Below, one piece after another: positions 32,851 through 41,594 of a stretch of 64,000 nucleotides of DNA (positions are counted from its first letter, which is position 1; each line of letters begins with the position of its first letter). The notes below the pieces were generated by a model. The model worked only from the letters and a program-made list of their open reading frames with translations. It made no database searches and was not told where the DNA came from. The position numbers and the translations under genes are program-made. Origin of the DNA: Streptomyces shenzhenensis (GTDB taxonomy: Bacteria > Actinomycetota > Actinomycetes > Streptomycetales > Streptomycetaceae); assembly GCF_003688995.1 (NCBI RefSeq), contig NZ_PENI01000003.1, positions 124,001 through 188,000 of the forward strand. The letters are read 5' to 3'.

Positions 32851-33615
32851 TCAGAACCGCCCGGCGCCCAGATCGCGCGACACCGCGCGGGCGCAGTCAC
32901 GCACGGCCGCGATCAGATCGGGGCGCAGCTCGCCGTCCCGGCACAGCCGCTCCACCGCGCCGGTGACGCCGACCGCGCCCACCGGCATGCGCCGCCGGTC
33001 GTGGATGGGCGCGGCCACCGAGGCCACGCCGTCCCAGGTCTCCTCCACGTCGGCCGCGTACCCACGCGCGCGCGTGATGTCGAGGATCTCCTCGAAGCCC
33101 TCCGGGTCGCACACGGTGCGGTCGGTGAACGCCTTGCGCCCCGTCTCCAGCACCTCGCTGTGCGCCACCGGGTCGTAGGCCGACAGCACCTTGCCCATGG
33201 CCGTGGAGTGCAGCGGCTGCATGGCCCCGATCTCCAGGACCTGCCGGCTGTCGTCCGGCCGGAAGACGTGGTGCACGATCAGCACGCCGTGCTGGTGCAG
33301 GACGCCCAGATAGGCGCTCTCGCCGCTGGAGCGTGCCAGGTCGTCCGTCCACACCAGGGCCCGCGCCCGCAGCTCGTGCACATCGAGGTAGGTGGTGCCC
33401 AGACGCAGCAGCTCGGCGCCCAGCTGGTACCGCCCCGACGCCTCCTCCTGCTCCACGAACCCCTCCTGCTGGAGGGTGCGCAGGATGCCGTGGGCGGTGC
33501 CCTTCGCGAGGCCCAGCGAGGAGGCGATGTCCGACAGGCCTAGCCGTCGCTCGCCGCCCGCGAGCAGCCGCATCATCGCGGCCGCCCGTTCGAGCGACTG
33601 GATGTTCCGTGTCAT
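32851..33615 (-). CDS. gylR: Glycerol operon regulator, IclR family
   Basis: 254 aa from the ATG at 33615; the sequence MTRNIQSLERAAAMMRLLAGGERRLGLSDIASSLGLAKGTAHGILRTLQQEG agrees with what I recall of S. coelicolor GylR. An N-terminal winged helix (6-68) is followed by the IclR effector domain with LHSTAMGKVLSAYDP and APIHDRRRMPVGAVGVTG. GylR represses the glycerol genes and itself, and responds to glycerol or G3P. Both its own upstream region and that of glpF carry the same GTTCG-N7-CGAAC-like site, which fits autoregulation. The open frame extends to 33678 but the earlier codons have no ribosome site. Confidence 0.95.
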   Translation of the reverse strand: MTRNIQSLERAAAMMRLLAGGERRLGLSDIASSLGLAKGTAHGILRTLQQEGFVEQEEASGRYQLGAELLRLGTTYLDVHELRARALVWTDDLARSSGESAYLGVLHQHGVLIVHHVFRPDDSRQVLEIGAMQPLHSTAMGKVLSAYDPVAHSEVLETGRKAFTDRTVCDPEGFEEILDITRARGYAADVEETWDGVASVAAPIHDRRRMPVGAVGVTGAVERLCRDGELRPDLIAAVRDCARAVSRDLGAGRF

Positions 33616-33669
33616 CGCCGCACTGCCTCCGTCCCTTCGACGTGCGAGCTCAGCGGCGCCCCCGCCGCT

Positions 33670-33686
33670 GTTCGGCAATGTCGAAC
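33670..33686. promoter_or_regulatory. Candidate GylR operator upstream of gylR
   Basis: GTTCGGCAATGTCGAAC is an inverted repeat (GTTCG / CGAAC arms, 7-bp centre) 55-71 bp upstream of the gylR start. A near-identical copy is found before glpF. Confidence 0.65.
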
Positions 33687-33751
33687 ACTACCGGTCCATG
33701 TCGACCTCCCGCCAATGGTCGGTCGCCATCTGTTCCGCCCGACGTGACCCC

Positions 33752-33773
33752 GGTGTGACCCCTCGGTCACACC
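33752..33773. promoter_or_regulatory. Perfect 22-bp inverted repeat between gylR and metH
   Basis: Arms GGTGTGACC and GGTCACACC are separated by CCTC. It lies 57 bp upstream of a probable metH transcription start and on the far side of the gylR operator, so it could be an operator for metH. A transcribed hairpin is the other option. Confidence 0.5.
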
Positions 33774-33817
33774 CGTCCGTCTCGTGGACGCCCTGCCCAT
33801 CCAAGCCCACTCCCGGT

Positions 33818-33823
33818 TACCCT
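33818..33823 (+). promoter_or_regulatory. -10 element of the metH promoter
   Basis: TACCCT is followed 6 nt later by a GTG at 33830 that is in frame with metH. Transcription from here gives either a ~69-nt leader to the ATG at 33899 or a leaderless protein 23 residues longer. Confidence 0.45.
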
Positions 33824-33898
33824 GGCGCCGTGCGCCTGCTCCGGGACCGTCCGGACGACCGCATAGCCGACAGCCGTCGCACTCCAGGGAGCCCTTAC

Positions 33899-36800
33899 AT
33901 GGCCTCGTCGCCACCGACCCCTTCAGCCGACAGCAGGACCCGTGTGTCCGCGCTCCGCGAGGCGCTCGCCACCCGAGTGGTGGTCGCCGACGGAGCGATG
34001 GGCACCATGCTCCAGGACCAGGAGCCCACGCTCGACGATTTCGAGAACCTCGAGGGCTGCAACGAGATCCTCAACCTGACCCGCCCCGACATCGTCCGCT
34101 CGGTCCACGAGGCCTACTTCGCCGTGGGCGTGGACTGCGTCGAGACCAACACCTTCGGGGCCAACCACGCGGCGATGGCCGAGTACGACATCGCCGACCG
34201 CGTGTACGAGCTGTCGGAGGCCGGTGCCCGTATCGCCCGCGAGGTGGCCGACGAGTTCACCGCGGGCGACGACCGGCGGCGCTGGGTGCTGGGCTCCATC
34301 GGCCCCGGCACCAAGCTGCCCACCCTCGGCCATGTGCCCTACCCGACGATCCGCGACGGCTTCCAGGCCAACGCCGAGGGCCTGCTGGCCGGCGGCGCGG
34401 ACGCGCTGATCGTCGAGACCACGCAGGACCTGCTGCAGACGAAGGCCTCCGTCCTCGGCGCCCGGCGCGCGATGGAGGCCACCGGCATCGAGGTGCCCCT
34501 GCTGTGCTCCATGGCCTTCGAGACCACCGGCACCATGCTGCTGGGCTCCGAGATCGGCGCCGCGCTGACCGCGCTGGAGCCGCTCGGCATCGACATGATC
34601 GGCCTGAACTGCTCGACCGGCCCCGCCGAGATGAGCGAGCACCTGCGCTACCTCACCCGGCACTCCCGTATCCCGCTGCTGTGCATGCCGAACGCCGGAC
34701 TGCCCGTCCTGACGAAGGACGGCGCGCACTTCCCGCTCGGCCCGGAGGGCCTGGCCGACGCCCAGGAGAACTTCGTACGGGACTACGGTCTGTCCCTCGT
34801 CGGCGGCTGCTGCGGCACCACCCCCGAGCATCTGCGCCAGGTCGTCGAGCGGGTCCAGGGCCGCACCCCGCCCGAGCGCAGCCCGCAGCCCGAGCCGGGC
34901 GCCGCCTCGCTGTACCAGTCGGTGCCGTTCCGCCAGGACACCTCCTACCTGGCGATCGGGGAGCGGACGAACGCCAACGGCTCGAAGAAGTTCCGCGAGG
35001 CCATGCTGGAGGGCCGCTGGGACGACTGCGTGGAGACGGCGCGCGAGCAGATCCGCGAGGGCGCGCACATGCTCGACCTGTGCGTGGACTACGTCGGCCG
35101 CGACGGCGTCGCCGACATGGAGGAACTCGCCGGCCGCTTCGCCACCGCCTCCACCCTGCCGGTCGTGCTCGACTCCACCGAGGTGGACGTCATCCGGGCC
35201 GGCCTGGAGAAGCTGGGCGGCCGGGCGGTCATCAACTCCGTGAACTACGAGGACGGCGACGGCCCGGAGTCCCGGTTCGCGAAGGTCACGCAGCTGGCCC
35301 GGGAGCACGGCGCCGCGCTCATCGCGCTGACCATCGACGAGCAGGGCCAGGCCCGCACACCGGAGAAGAAGGTCGAGATCGCCGAACGGCTGATCGACGA
35401 CCTGACCGGGAACTGGGGCATCCGCGAGGACGACATCCTCATCGACACCCTGACCTTCACCATCTGCACCGGCCAGGAGGAGTCCCGCAAGGACGGCATC
35501 GCCACGATCGAGGCGATCCGCGAGCTCAAGCGCCGCCACCCCGCCGTGCAGACCACGCTGGGCCTTTCGAACATCTCCTTCGGGCTCAATCCGGCCGCCC
35601 GCATCCTGCTCAACTCGGTCTTCCTCGACGAGTGTGTGAAGGCCGGCCTGGACTCGGCCATCGTGCACGCCTCCAAGATCCTGCCGATCGCCCGCTTCGA
35701 CGAGGAGCAGGTACGCACCGCCCTCGACCTCATCCACGACCGCCGCGCGGACGGCTACGACCCGCTGCAGAAGCTGATGGCGCTGTTCGAGGGCGCCACG
35801 GCGAAGTCGCTGAAGGCGGGCAAGGCCGAGGAACTGGCCGCCCTGCCGCTGGAGGAGCGGCTGAAGCGGCGCATCATCGACGGCGAGCGCAACGGCCTGG
35901 AGGCCGACCTCGACGAGGCCCTGCGGACCCGCACGGCCCTCGACATCGTCAACGAGACCCTCCTGGACGGCATGAAGGTGGTCGGCGAGCTGTTCGGCTC
36001 GGGCCAGATGCAGCTGCCGTTCGTCCTGCAGTCCGCCGAGGTGATGAAGACGGCGGTGGCCCATCTCGAACCGCACATGGAGAAGTCGGACGCGGAGGGC
36101 AAGGGCACCATCGTGCTCGCCACCGTGCGCGGCGACGTGCACGACATCGGCAAGAACCTCGTCGACATCATCCTGTCCAACAACGGCTACAACGTCGTCA
36201 ACCTCGGCATCAAGCAGCCGGTCTCCGCGATCCTGGAGGCGGCCGAGGAGCACCGGGCGGACGTCATCGGCATGTCCGGGCTGCTGGTCAAGTCCACGGT
36301 GATCATGAAGGAGAACCTGGAGGAGCTGAACCAGCGGGGCCTCGCGGCGAGCTACCCGGTGATCCTCGGCGGCGCGGCCCTGACCCGGGCGTATGTCGAG
36401 CAGGATCTGCACGAGCTGTACGAGGGCGAGGTCCGCTATGCCCGCGACGCGTTCGAGGGCCTGCGCCTGATGGACGCGCTCATCGGGGTCAAGCGGGGCC
36501 TGCCCGGGGCGAAGCTGCCGGAGCTGAAGCAGCGCCGGGTGCGCGCCGCGGCGGCCGTCGAGGTCGAGGAGCGGCCGGAGGAGGGCCACGTCCGCTCGGA
36601 CGTCGCCACCGACAACCCGGTGCCCACGCCGCCGTTCTGGGACACCCGTGTCGTCAAGGGCATCCAGCTCAAGGAGTACGCGAGCTGGCTGGACGAGGGC
36701 GCGCTGTTCAAGGGGCAGTGGGGGCTGAAGCAGGCCCGCACCGGCGACGGACCGACCTATGAGGAACTCGTCGAGACCGAGGGCCGGCCGCGGCTGCGGG

Positions 36801-37414
36801 GGCTGCTGGACCGGCTCCAGACGGAGAACCTCCTCGAAGCCGCCGTCGTCCACGGCTACTTCCCCTGTGTGTCCAAGGACGACGACCTGATCATCCTGGA
36901 CGACCGGGGCAATGAGCGGACCCGGTTCAGCTTCCCGCGCCAGCGCCGTGGCCGCCGGCTGTGCCTGGCCGACTTCTTCCGTCCGGAGGAGTCGGGGGAG
37001 ACCGATGTGGTCGGCCTCCAGGTCGTCACGGTCGGCTCGCGGATCGGCGAGGAGACGGCGCGGCTCTTCGCGTCCGACTCCTACCGGGATTACCTCGAAC
37101 TGCACGGTCTGTCCGTGCAATTGGCGGAGGCGCTGGCCGAGTACTGGCACGCCAGGGTCCGCTCCGAGCTGGGCTTCGCCGGTGAGGACCCGGCGGTCAT
37201 GGAGGACATGTTCGCCCTGAAGTACCGAGGCGCCCGCTTCTCGCTCGGCTACGGCGCCTGCCCCGACCTGGCGGACCGGGCCAAGATCGCCGAACTCCTC
37301 CGCCCGGAACGCATCGGGGTGCACCTCTCGGAGGAGTTCCAGCTCCACCCGGAACAGTCCACGGACGCCATCGTCATCCACCACCCCGAAGCGAAGTACT
37401 TCAACGCCAGGTGA
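33899..37414 (+). CDS. metH: Methionine synthase, cobalamin-dependent
   Basis: 1171 aa, full length for the family. Transfers methyl from 5-methyl-tetrahydrofolate to homocysteine through methylcobalamin. Modules in order: homocysteine domain with zinc ligands (LNCSTGP, and VGGCCGTTP at ~300); folate-binding domain from ~340 (AIGERTNANGSKKF, LGLSNISFGL); B12 cap and binding domain with the DVHDIGKNLV base-off His motif and GMSGLLVKST, GGAALTRAYVE; reactivation domain from ~870 (LKEYASWLDEGALFKGQWG, LGYGACPDLADR). The ATG at 33899 has AGGGAG upstream. The next 1.3 kb is noncoding repeat, so it is monocistronic. I looked for a cobalamin or SAM riboswitch in the 283-bp upstream gap and saw none. 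Confidence 0.97.
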   Translation: MASSPPTPSADSRTRVSALREALATRVVVADGAMGTMLQDQEPTLDDFENLEGCNEILNLTRPDIVRSVHEAYFAVGVDCVETNTFGANHAAMAEYDIADRVYELSEAGARIAREVADEFTAGDDRRRWVLGSIGPGTKLPTLGHVPYPTIRDGFQANAEGLLAGGADALIVETTQDLLQTKASVLGARRAMEATGIEVPLLCSMAFETTGTMLLGSEIGAALTALEPLGIDMIGLNCSTGPAEMSEHLRYLTRHSRIPLLCMPNAGLPVLTKDGAHFPLGPEGLADAQENFVRDYGLSLVGGCCGTTPEHLRQVVERVQGRTPPERSPQPEPGAASLYQSVPFRQDTSYLAIGERTNANGSKKFREAMLEGRWDDCVETAREQIREGAHMLDLCVDYVGRDGVADMEELAGRFATASTLPVVLDSTEVDVIRAGLEKLGGRAVINSVNYEDGDGPESRFAKVTQLAREHGAALIALTIDEQGQARTPEKKVEIAERLIDDLTGNWGIREDDILIDTLTFTICTGQEESRKDGIATIEAIRELKRRHPAVQTTLGLSNISFGLNPAARILLNSVFLDECVKAGLDSAIVHASKILPIARFDEEQVRTALDLIHDRRADGYDPLQKLMALFEGATAKSLKAGKAEELAALPLEERLKRRIIDGERNGLEADLDEALRTRTALDIVNETLLDGMKVVGELFGSGQMQLPFVLQSAEVMKTAVAHLEPHMEKSDAEGKGTIVLATVRGDVHDIGKNLVDIILSNNGYNVVNLGIKQPVSAILEAAEEHRADVIGMSGLLVKSTVIMKENLEELNQRGLAASYPVILGGAALTRAYVEQDLHELYEGEVRYARDAFEGLRLMDALIGVKRGLPGAKLPELKQRRVRAAAAVEVEERPEEGHVRSDVATDNPVPTPPFWDTRVVKGIQLKEYASWLDEGALFKGQWGLKQARTGDGPTYEELVETEGRPRLRGLLDRLQTENLLEAAVVHGYFPCVSKDDDLIILDDRGNERTRFSFPRQRRGRRLCLADFFRPEESGETDVVGLQVVTVGSRIGEETARLFASDSYRDYLELHGLSVQLAEALAEYWHARVRSELGFAGEDPAVMEDMFALKYRGARFSLGYGACPDLADRAKIAELLRPERIGVHLSEEFQLHPEQSTDAIVIHHPEAKYFNAR

Positions 37415-37416
37415 CT

Positions 37417-37437
37417 CCCCGGCCCCGGCTACCGGGG
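37417..37437 (+). terminator. metH terminator hairpin
   Basis: CCCCGG and CCGGGG form a short stem 3 bp after the metH stop, at the edge of the reiterated tract. Confidence 0.45.
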
Positions 37438-37449
37438 TGACCACACCCC

Positions 37450-38320
37450 GGCTGGAGGGCGCCCGCGCGTCGGCCTCACGGCGGTGGCACCGCCCCTGGG
37501 CGCCGTCGACGGCGCCCAGACGCGGGGCGGAGTGACACCCCGAGGGGCCCGCGCTGGCGCCCGGTCCGGGGTGCCCGTGCCGGGCCCATGGTGACCCTCT
37601 GGGCCCGGGTACCCCATGGGCCACCGGGGGCCCAGTCCGGCCGTGAGGCGGGCTGGAGGGTGCCCGCTCGTCGGTCTCATGGCGGTGGCACTGCTCCTGG
37701 ACGGCGTCGGCGGCGCCCGCGCGCGGGCGGAGTGGCAGCCCGAGGGACCCCTTCCGGGGCTTCGCTCGCCCACTGCGCCCGCACCCCCGGCCCACCCACG
37801 CCGGTCCCACCGCGCCGGTACCCGGCCTGCCGTGCTCGCGTCGGGCCCGGTTCGGGGTGTGACGCCGCCCCGGAGCCTGGTCCTGCCGTGAGGTGGGCTG
37901 GAGGGTGCCCGCTAGTGGGCCTCATGGCGGTGGCGCTGCTCCTGGACGGCGTCGGCGGCGCCCGCGCGGGGCGGATTGACAGCCCAAGGGACCCCTTCCG
38001 GGGCTCCGCCCGCACCCCCGGCCCACCCACGCCGGTCCCACCGTGCCGGTGCCCGGCCTGCCGTGTCCGGGTCGGCCTGCCGTGCTCGCGTCGGGCCCGA
38101 GTACGGGGTGTGACCACGCCCCGGCAGACTTCCCGTGGGTCCCCGGGTGCCTGGTCCTGCCGCAAGGTGGGCTGGAGGGCGCCCGCTAGTCGGCCTGACG
38201 GCGGTGGCGCTGCTCCTGGGCGGCGTCGGCGGCGCCCACGTGCGGGGCGGAGTGACAGCCAAGGGGCGCCTTCCGGGGCTTCGCCCGCCCACCGCGCCCG
38301 CACCCCCGGCCCACCCACGC
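37450..38320. repeat. Long imperfect tandem repeats downstream of metH
   Basis: A block starting GGCTGGAGGG-GCCCGC and containing GGCGGTGGC, CTCCTGG-CGGCGTCGGCGGCGCCC, GGGGCGGAGTGACAGCC and CTTCCGGGGCT recurs four times, at 37450, 37651, 37896 and 38170 (spacing 201, 245 and 274 bp). Between blocks lie CCACCCACGCCGG and CGGCCTGCCGTGCTCGCGTC stretches, which form their own sub-repeat. All six frames are largely open because A+T is so low, but no frame gives a sensible protein, ribosome site or codon bias. I see no gene here. Confidence 0.8.
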
Positions 38321-38504
38321 CGGGCCCGCCGTGCTCGCGCCGGGCTCACCGCGCCCGCGTCGGGCTGCTGTGCTCGTGCTGGGCTCACTGTGCTCGTGCC
38401 GGGTTCACCATGTCCGCGTCGGGCCCGCCGTGCTCGTGTCCGGCCTGCCGTGTCCGCGTCGGGCTGCCACGCTCATGCCCGGCCCGCCGCGCCCGCGTCG
38501 GCCC
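38321..38504. repeat. ~20-bp minisatellite, about nine copies
   Basis: Consecutive variants of CGGGCCCGCCGTGCTCGTGT run without interruption from 38321 to about 38504. The same 20-mer appears singly at ~37825 and twice at ~38055-38095 inside the longer repeats, so the tract is nested. Confidence 0.75.
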
Positions 38505-38662
38505 CCCCGCCCGCGGCGGCCTACCGTGCCCGAGCCAAGCCCACCGCGTCCGCGGCCGGCTGCCCTGTCTGGTGGGTTTTCGCAGGTCAGGGTGGGGCGG
38601 GTGTTACCTGTGGTATCCGCGGGAGCGGGGAGTCATGTGAGGCGGTTCGGGTGGTGGCGACG

Positions 38663-38668
38663 TACACT
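38663..38668 (+). promoter_or_regulatory. -10 element of the HAD hydrolase promoter
   Basis: TACACT lies 76 bp before the ATG at 38739, in the first sequence after the repeats with normal composition. No convincing -35. Confidence 0.4.
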
Positions 38669-38681
38669 GGTCGGTCCACCG

Positions 38682-38712
38682 CAGGCCGGTTCCCCGCAAG
38701 GGAACCGGCCTG
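38682..38712 (+). promoter_or_regulatory. 13-bp hairpin in the 5' leader of the HAD gene
   Basis: CAGGCCGGTTCCC and GGGAACCGGCCTG pair perfectly around the loop CGCAA. The hairpin starts ~10 nt after the predicted transcription start and ends 11 bp before AAGGAGG, the ribosome site. It could stabilise the message or act as an attenuator. Confidence 0.55.
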
Positions 38713-38738
38713 ATCGTCCCTCAAGGAGGTGCGCCAGG

Positions 38739-39440
38739 ATGACCGCTACGGTCCCCGCGCTCGGAACCCGTTCGGCGGAAGGCTCGGCCCTGCAGGCCGT
38801 CCTCCTGGACATGGACGGCACTCTGGTGGACACCGAAGGCTTCTGGTGGGAGGTCGAGGTCGAGGTCTTCGCCGGCCTCGGCCACACCCTCGACGACTCC
38901 TGGCGCCATGTCGTGGTCGGCGGCCCGATGACCCGCAGCGCCGGTTTCCTGATCGAGGCGACCGGCGCCGACATCACCCTCGCCGACCTGTCGGTGCTGC
39001 TCAACGAGGGATTCGAGGACCGCATCGGACACGCCCTGCCCCTGATGCCGGGCGCCACCCGGCTGCTCGCCGAACTCTACGAGCAGGAGATCCCCACGGC
39101 CCTGGTCTCCGCCTCCCACCGCCGCATCATCGACCGCGTCATGGTCTCCCTCGGCCCCCAGCACTTCGGCCTGTCCGTCGCGGGCGACGAGGTGTCCCGC
39201 ACCAAGCCCCATCCCGACCCGTATCTGTTCGCCGCCTCCGGCCTCGGCGTGGACCCGGCCAGGTGCGCCGTCGTCGAGGACACCGCGACCGGTGTCGCCG
39301 CGGCCGAGGCCGCCGGCTGCCGGGTGGTCGCCGTGCCGTCCGTCGCCCCCATCGCCCCGGCCGACCGGCGCACCGTCGTCGGCTCCCTCGAAGAGGTCGA
39401 CCTGGCATTTCTGCGCGGCCTGATGACGGATATGCGCTAG
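38739..39440 (+). CDS. HAD-superfamily hydrolase (beta-phosphoglucomutase/phosphatase type)
   Basis: 233 aa. Motif I is LLDMDGTLVDTE (nucleophile Asp), motif II the Ser in ALVSASHRR, motif III the Lys in SRTKPHPDPYLF and motif IV VVEDTATGVAAAEAAGC. A helical cap lies between residues ~35 and ~95. Such proteins hydrolyse small phosphate esters; the substrate is not predictable. The ATG at 38739 has AAGGAGG upstream, behind a strong leader hairpin. It is a single gene after the repeat tract. Confidence 0.92.
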   Translation: MTATVPALGTRSAEGSALQAVLLDMDGTLVDTEGFWWEVEVEVFAGLGHTLDDSWRHVVVGGPMTRSAGFLIEATGADITLADLSVLLNEGFEDRIGHALPLMPGATRLLAELYEQEIPTALVSASHRRIIDRVMVSLGPQHFGLSVAGDEVSRTKPHPDPYLFAASGLGVDPARCAVVEDTATGVAAAEAAGCRVVAVPSVAPIAPADRRTVVGSLEEVDLAFLRGLMTDMR

Positions 39441-39862
39441 CCGTTCACCCAGCGTGCCAAGCCCATTGGGCAGGAGTCCACCCCCGTACGGCGCACTGAA
39501 TCCAAAGTCGGCCGACTGGCTGAATCCCGCTCACGACCAGCCGAGTTGACGATGTGAGGTTCGCCACTCGCCCGGGGGTCGACATCCGCCGGGACCTGTG
39601 CCATGAGCCCCCGACCGGGCGGTCGCGGCGCGACCATGTGTCCCGATTGATGGGACGCTGCACTAATCCTGCTGCTGTCGGGTTTTCGGTGCGTCCACGC
39701 CCGGTTTCACTGCGTGATGGGAACTCAACTCCCGTGACCGTGAACCGTCGTGCGAGTGCCGACTAATCTCGTCGCGAGAACATCGCCCTTACCCCCGTGA
39801 TCCGCCGCAACACCCCTGCATGTCGGGTACACGGACTCGAACAGCCCTGGAGAAATTCGAGC
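39441..39862 (+). promoter_or_regulatory. 422-bp noncoding region before the solute-binding protein
   Basis: TGAACC (39741-39746), 17 bp and TAATCT (39764-39769) make a plausible promoter 94 bp before the ATG at 39863. An inverted repeat TCTCG-TCG-CGAGA (39767-39779) overlaps the -10 and could be an operator. Otherwise I see no gene, tRNA or riboswitch. Confidence 0.45.
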
Positions 39863-41467
39863 ATGAACCGCAAGACTATGGTGCTGCCGGCCGTGGCGGG
39901 CCTGCTCGCGCCGGTGCTTGCCGCCTGCGGCGGATCCGACAGCGGGAGTGACGGCGGCGGAGCGATCGTCGTCGGCACCACGGACCGGTTCACCGCCACC
40001 AAGGACGCCCCGGCCCCCCTCGACCCCGCCTACGCGTACGACGTCGGCTCCTGGAACGTACTGCGCCAGACCGTCCAGACCCTGATGACCCAGCCCAAGG
40101 GCGACGGTGACCCGGTGCCCGAGGCCGCCGAGAGCTGCACCTTCACCGACAGCGGCAACGAGCGCTACGCCTGCAAGCTGCGCGACGGGCTGAAGTTCGC
40201 CAACGGCGACGACGTCACCGCCGAGGACGTCAAGTACTCGATGGAACGGGCGCTGCGCATCAAGGCGGACAGCGGCGTGTTCGCCCTGCTCTCCACCATC
40301 GACACCATCGAGACCCAGGGCGACCGTGAGGTGATCTTCCACCTCAAGACCGCGGACGCCACCTTCCCGTACAAGCTGTCCACCCCGGTCGCGGGCATCG
40401 TCAACCCCAACGACTACGCGAAGGACAAGCTGCGCGACGGCTTCGAAGTGGACGGCTCCGGCCCCTACTCGATGAAGGCCGACGTCAAGGACAACGAGGT
40501 CGTCTCGGCCACCTTCACCAAGAACCCCCACTACAAGGGGAGTCTGAAGGTGAACAACACCAAGGTCGAGCTGCGCTCCTTCGGCGACGCGGACTCGATG
40601 GGCGCCTCCCTCGAAAAGGGCGACATCGACGTCATGACCCGCGCCATGACGCCGGCGCAGATCCGCAAGCTGGACGCCGGTACCGACGAGCACGTCAGCC
40701 TCGTCGAGATGGCCGGTCTCGAGATCCGCTACCTCGGCTTCAACACCGACGCGGTCACCGTGAAGGACAAGGCCGTCCGCCAGGCGATGGCCGAGGTCGT
40801 CAACCGCGCCGAACTCGTCTCCAAGGTGTACGGCTCCCAGGCCGAGCCGCTCTACTCGCTGGTCCCGGCCGGCATCACCGGGCACTCCAACTCGTTCTTC
40901 AACAAGTTCGGCGAGCCCGACGTCAACCAGGCCAAGTCGCTGCTCGACAAGGTCGGCGTCAACGCCCCCGTGAAGCTGACCCTGCACTACACGACCGACC
41001 ACTACGGCGCTGCCACCAAGCAGGAGTTCGAGGTCCTGCAGAAGCAGCTCAACGACAGCGGTCTGTTCGACGTCAGCATCAAGGGCTGGCCCTGGTCCAT
41101 CTACCAGACCGACGAGCGCAAGGGCAAGTACGACGTCTACGGCATGGGTTGGTTCCCCGACTTCCCCGACCCCGACAGCTACCTGGCGCCGTTCCTCGAC
41201 AAGGACAACTTCCTCGCCTCTCCGTACGCCAACCCCGAGATCATCAACACCCTGATCCCGGAGTCCCGCCGCGAGGCCGACCGGCTCGGCGCCGCCAAGA
41301 CCCTCACGCGCATCCAGGACATCGTCGCCGACGACGTCCCCCTCCTGCCGCTGTGGCAGGGCAAGCAGTACGTCGCCGCCCGGGACGACATCACCGGTGC
41401 CGCGTACGCCATCAACTCGTCCTCCTCGCTCCAGCTGTGGGAGCTCGGCCGAGGCGTCGGAGGCTGA
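39863..41467 (+). CDS. ABC transporter solute-binding lipoprotein, peptide/oligosaccharide class (family 5)
   Basis: 534 aa. A lipoprotein signal ends in VLAAC with Cys22 as the lipidation site, followed by GGSDSGSDGGG. The mature protein has the SBP family-5 layout (DppA/OppA-like): LRDGLKFANGDDVTAEDVKYSMERAL near residues 105-130 and DVYGMGWFPDFPDPDSYLAPFL late in the sequence. It would capture peptides or similar ligands outside the membrane. No permease or ATPase genes lie next to it, so it must work with components encoded elsewhere. It ends at a very strong bidirectional terminator. Confidence 0.92.
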   Translation: MNRKTMVLPAVAGLLAPVLAACGGSDSGSDGGGAIVVGTTDRFTATKDAPAPLDPAYAYDVGSWNVLRQTVQTLMTQPKGDGDPVPEAAESCTFTDSGNERYACKLRDGLKFANGDDVTAEDVKYSMERALRIKADSGVFALLSTIDTIETQGDREVIFHLKTADATFPYKLSTPVAGIVNPNDYAKDKLRDGFEVDGSGPYSMKADVKDNEVVSATFTKNPHYKGSLKVNNTKVELRSFGDADSMGASLEKGDIDVMTRAMTPAQIRKLDAGTDEHVSLVEMAGLEIRYLGFNTDAVTVKDKAVRQAMAEVVNRAELVSKVYGSQAEPLYSLVPAGITGHSNSFFNKFGEPDVNQAKSLLDKVGVNAPVKLTLHYTTDHYGAATKQEFEVLQKQLNDSGLFDVSIKGWPWSIYQTDERKGKYDVYGMGWFPDFPDPDSYLAPFLDKDNFLASPYANPEIINTLIPESRREADRLGAAKTLTRIQDIVADDVPLLPLWQGKQYVAARDDITGAAYAINSSSSLQLWELGRGVGG

Positions 41468-41528
41468 CACCCACCCCCTGGTCCGGGCCACACCCCGTGG
41501 TCCGGACCCGCACGGCCCCAGAACCAGC

Positions 41529-41577
41529 AGAGCCCCGAGGGCGCCCCTTCTCCGGAAGAGGGCGCCCTCGGGGCTCT
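41529..41577. terminator. Strong bidirectional terminator
   Basis: An 18-bp perfect stem (AGAGCCCCGAGGGCGCCC / GGGCGCCCTCGGGGCTCT) with a 13-nt loop lies between the solute-binding protein (+) and the response regulator (-). Confidence 0.9.
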
Positions 41578-41594
41578 CGTGCGGCTGCCGGCCG

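Noticed and set aside
33687..33898. Cobalamin or SAM riboswitch upstream of metH
   Set aside because: The probable leader is only ~69 nt and lacks a B12-box or SAM-box pattern; the palindrome lies upstream of the likely start.
33923..37810. 1295-codon minus-strand frame opposite metH
   Set aside because: Antisense shadow with no recognisable domain; metH is complete on the plus strand.
37588..38640. Long open frames in both strands of the tract downstream of metH
   Set aside because: Open only because stop codons are rare at this GC; the sequence is tandem repeats, with no codon bias or start signals.
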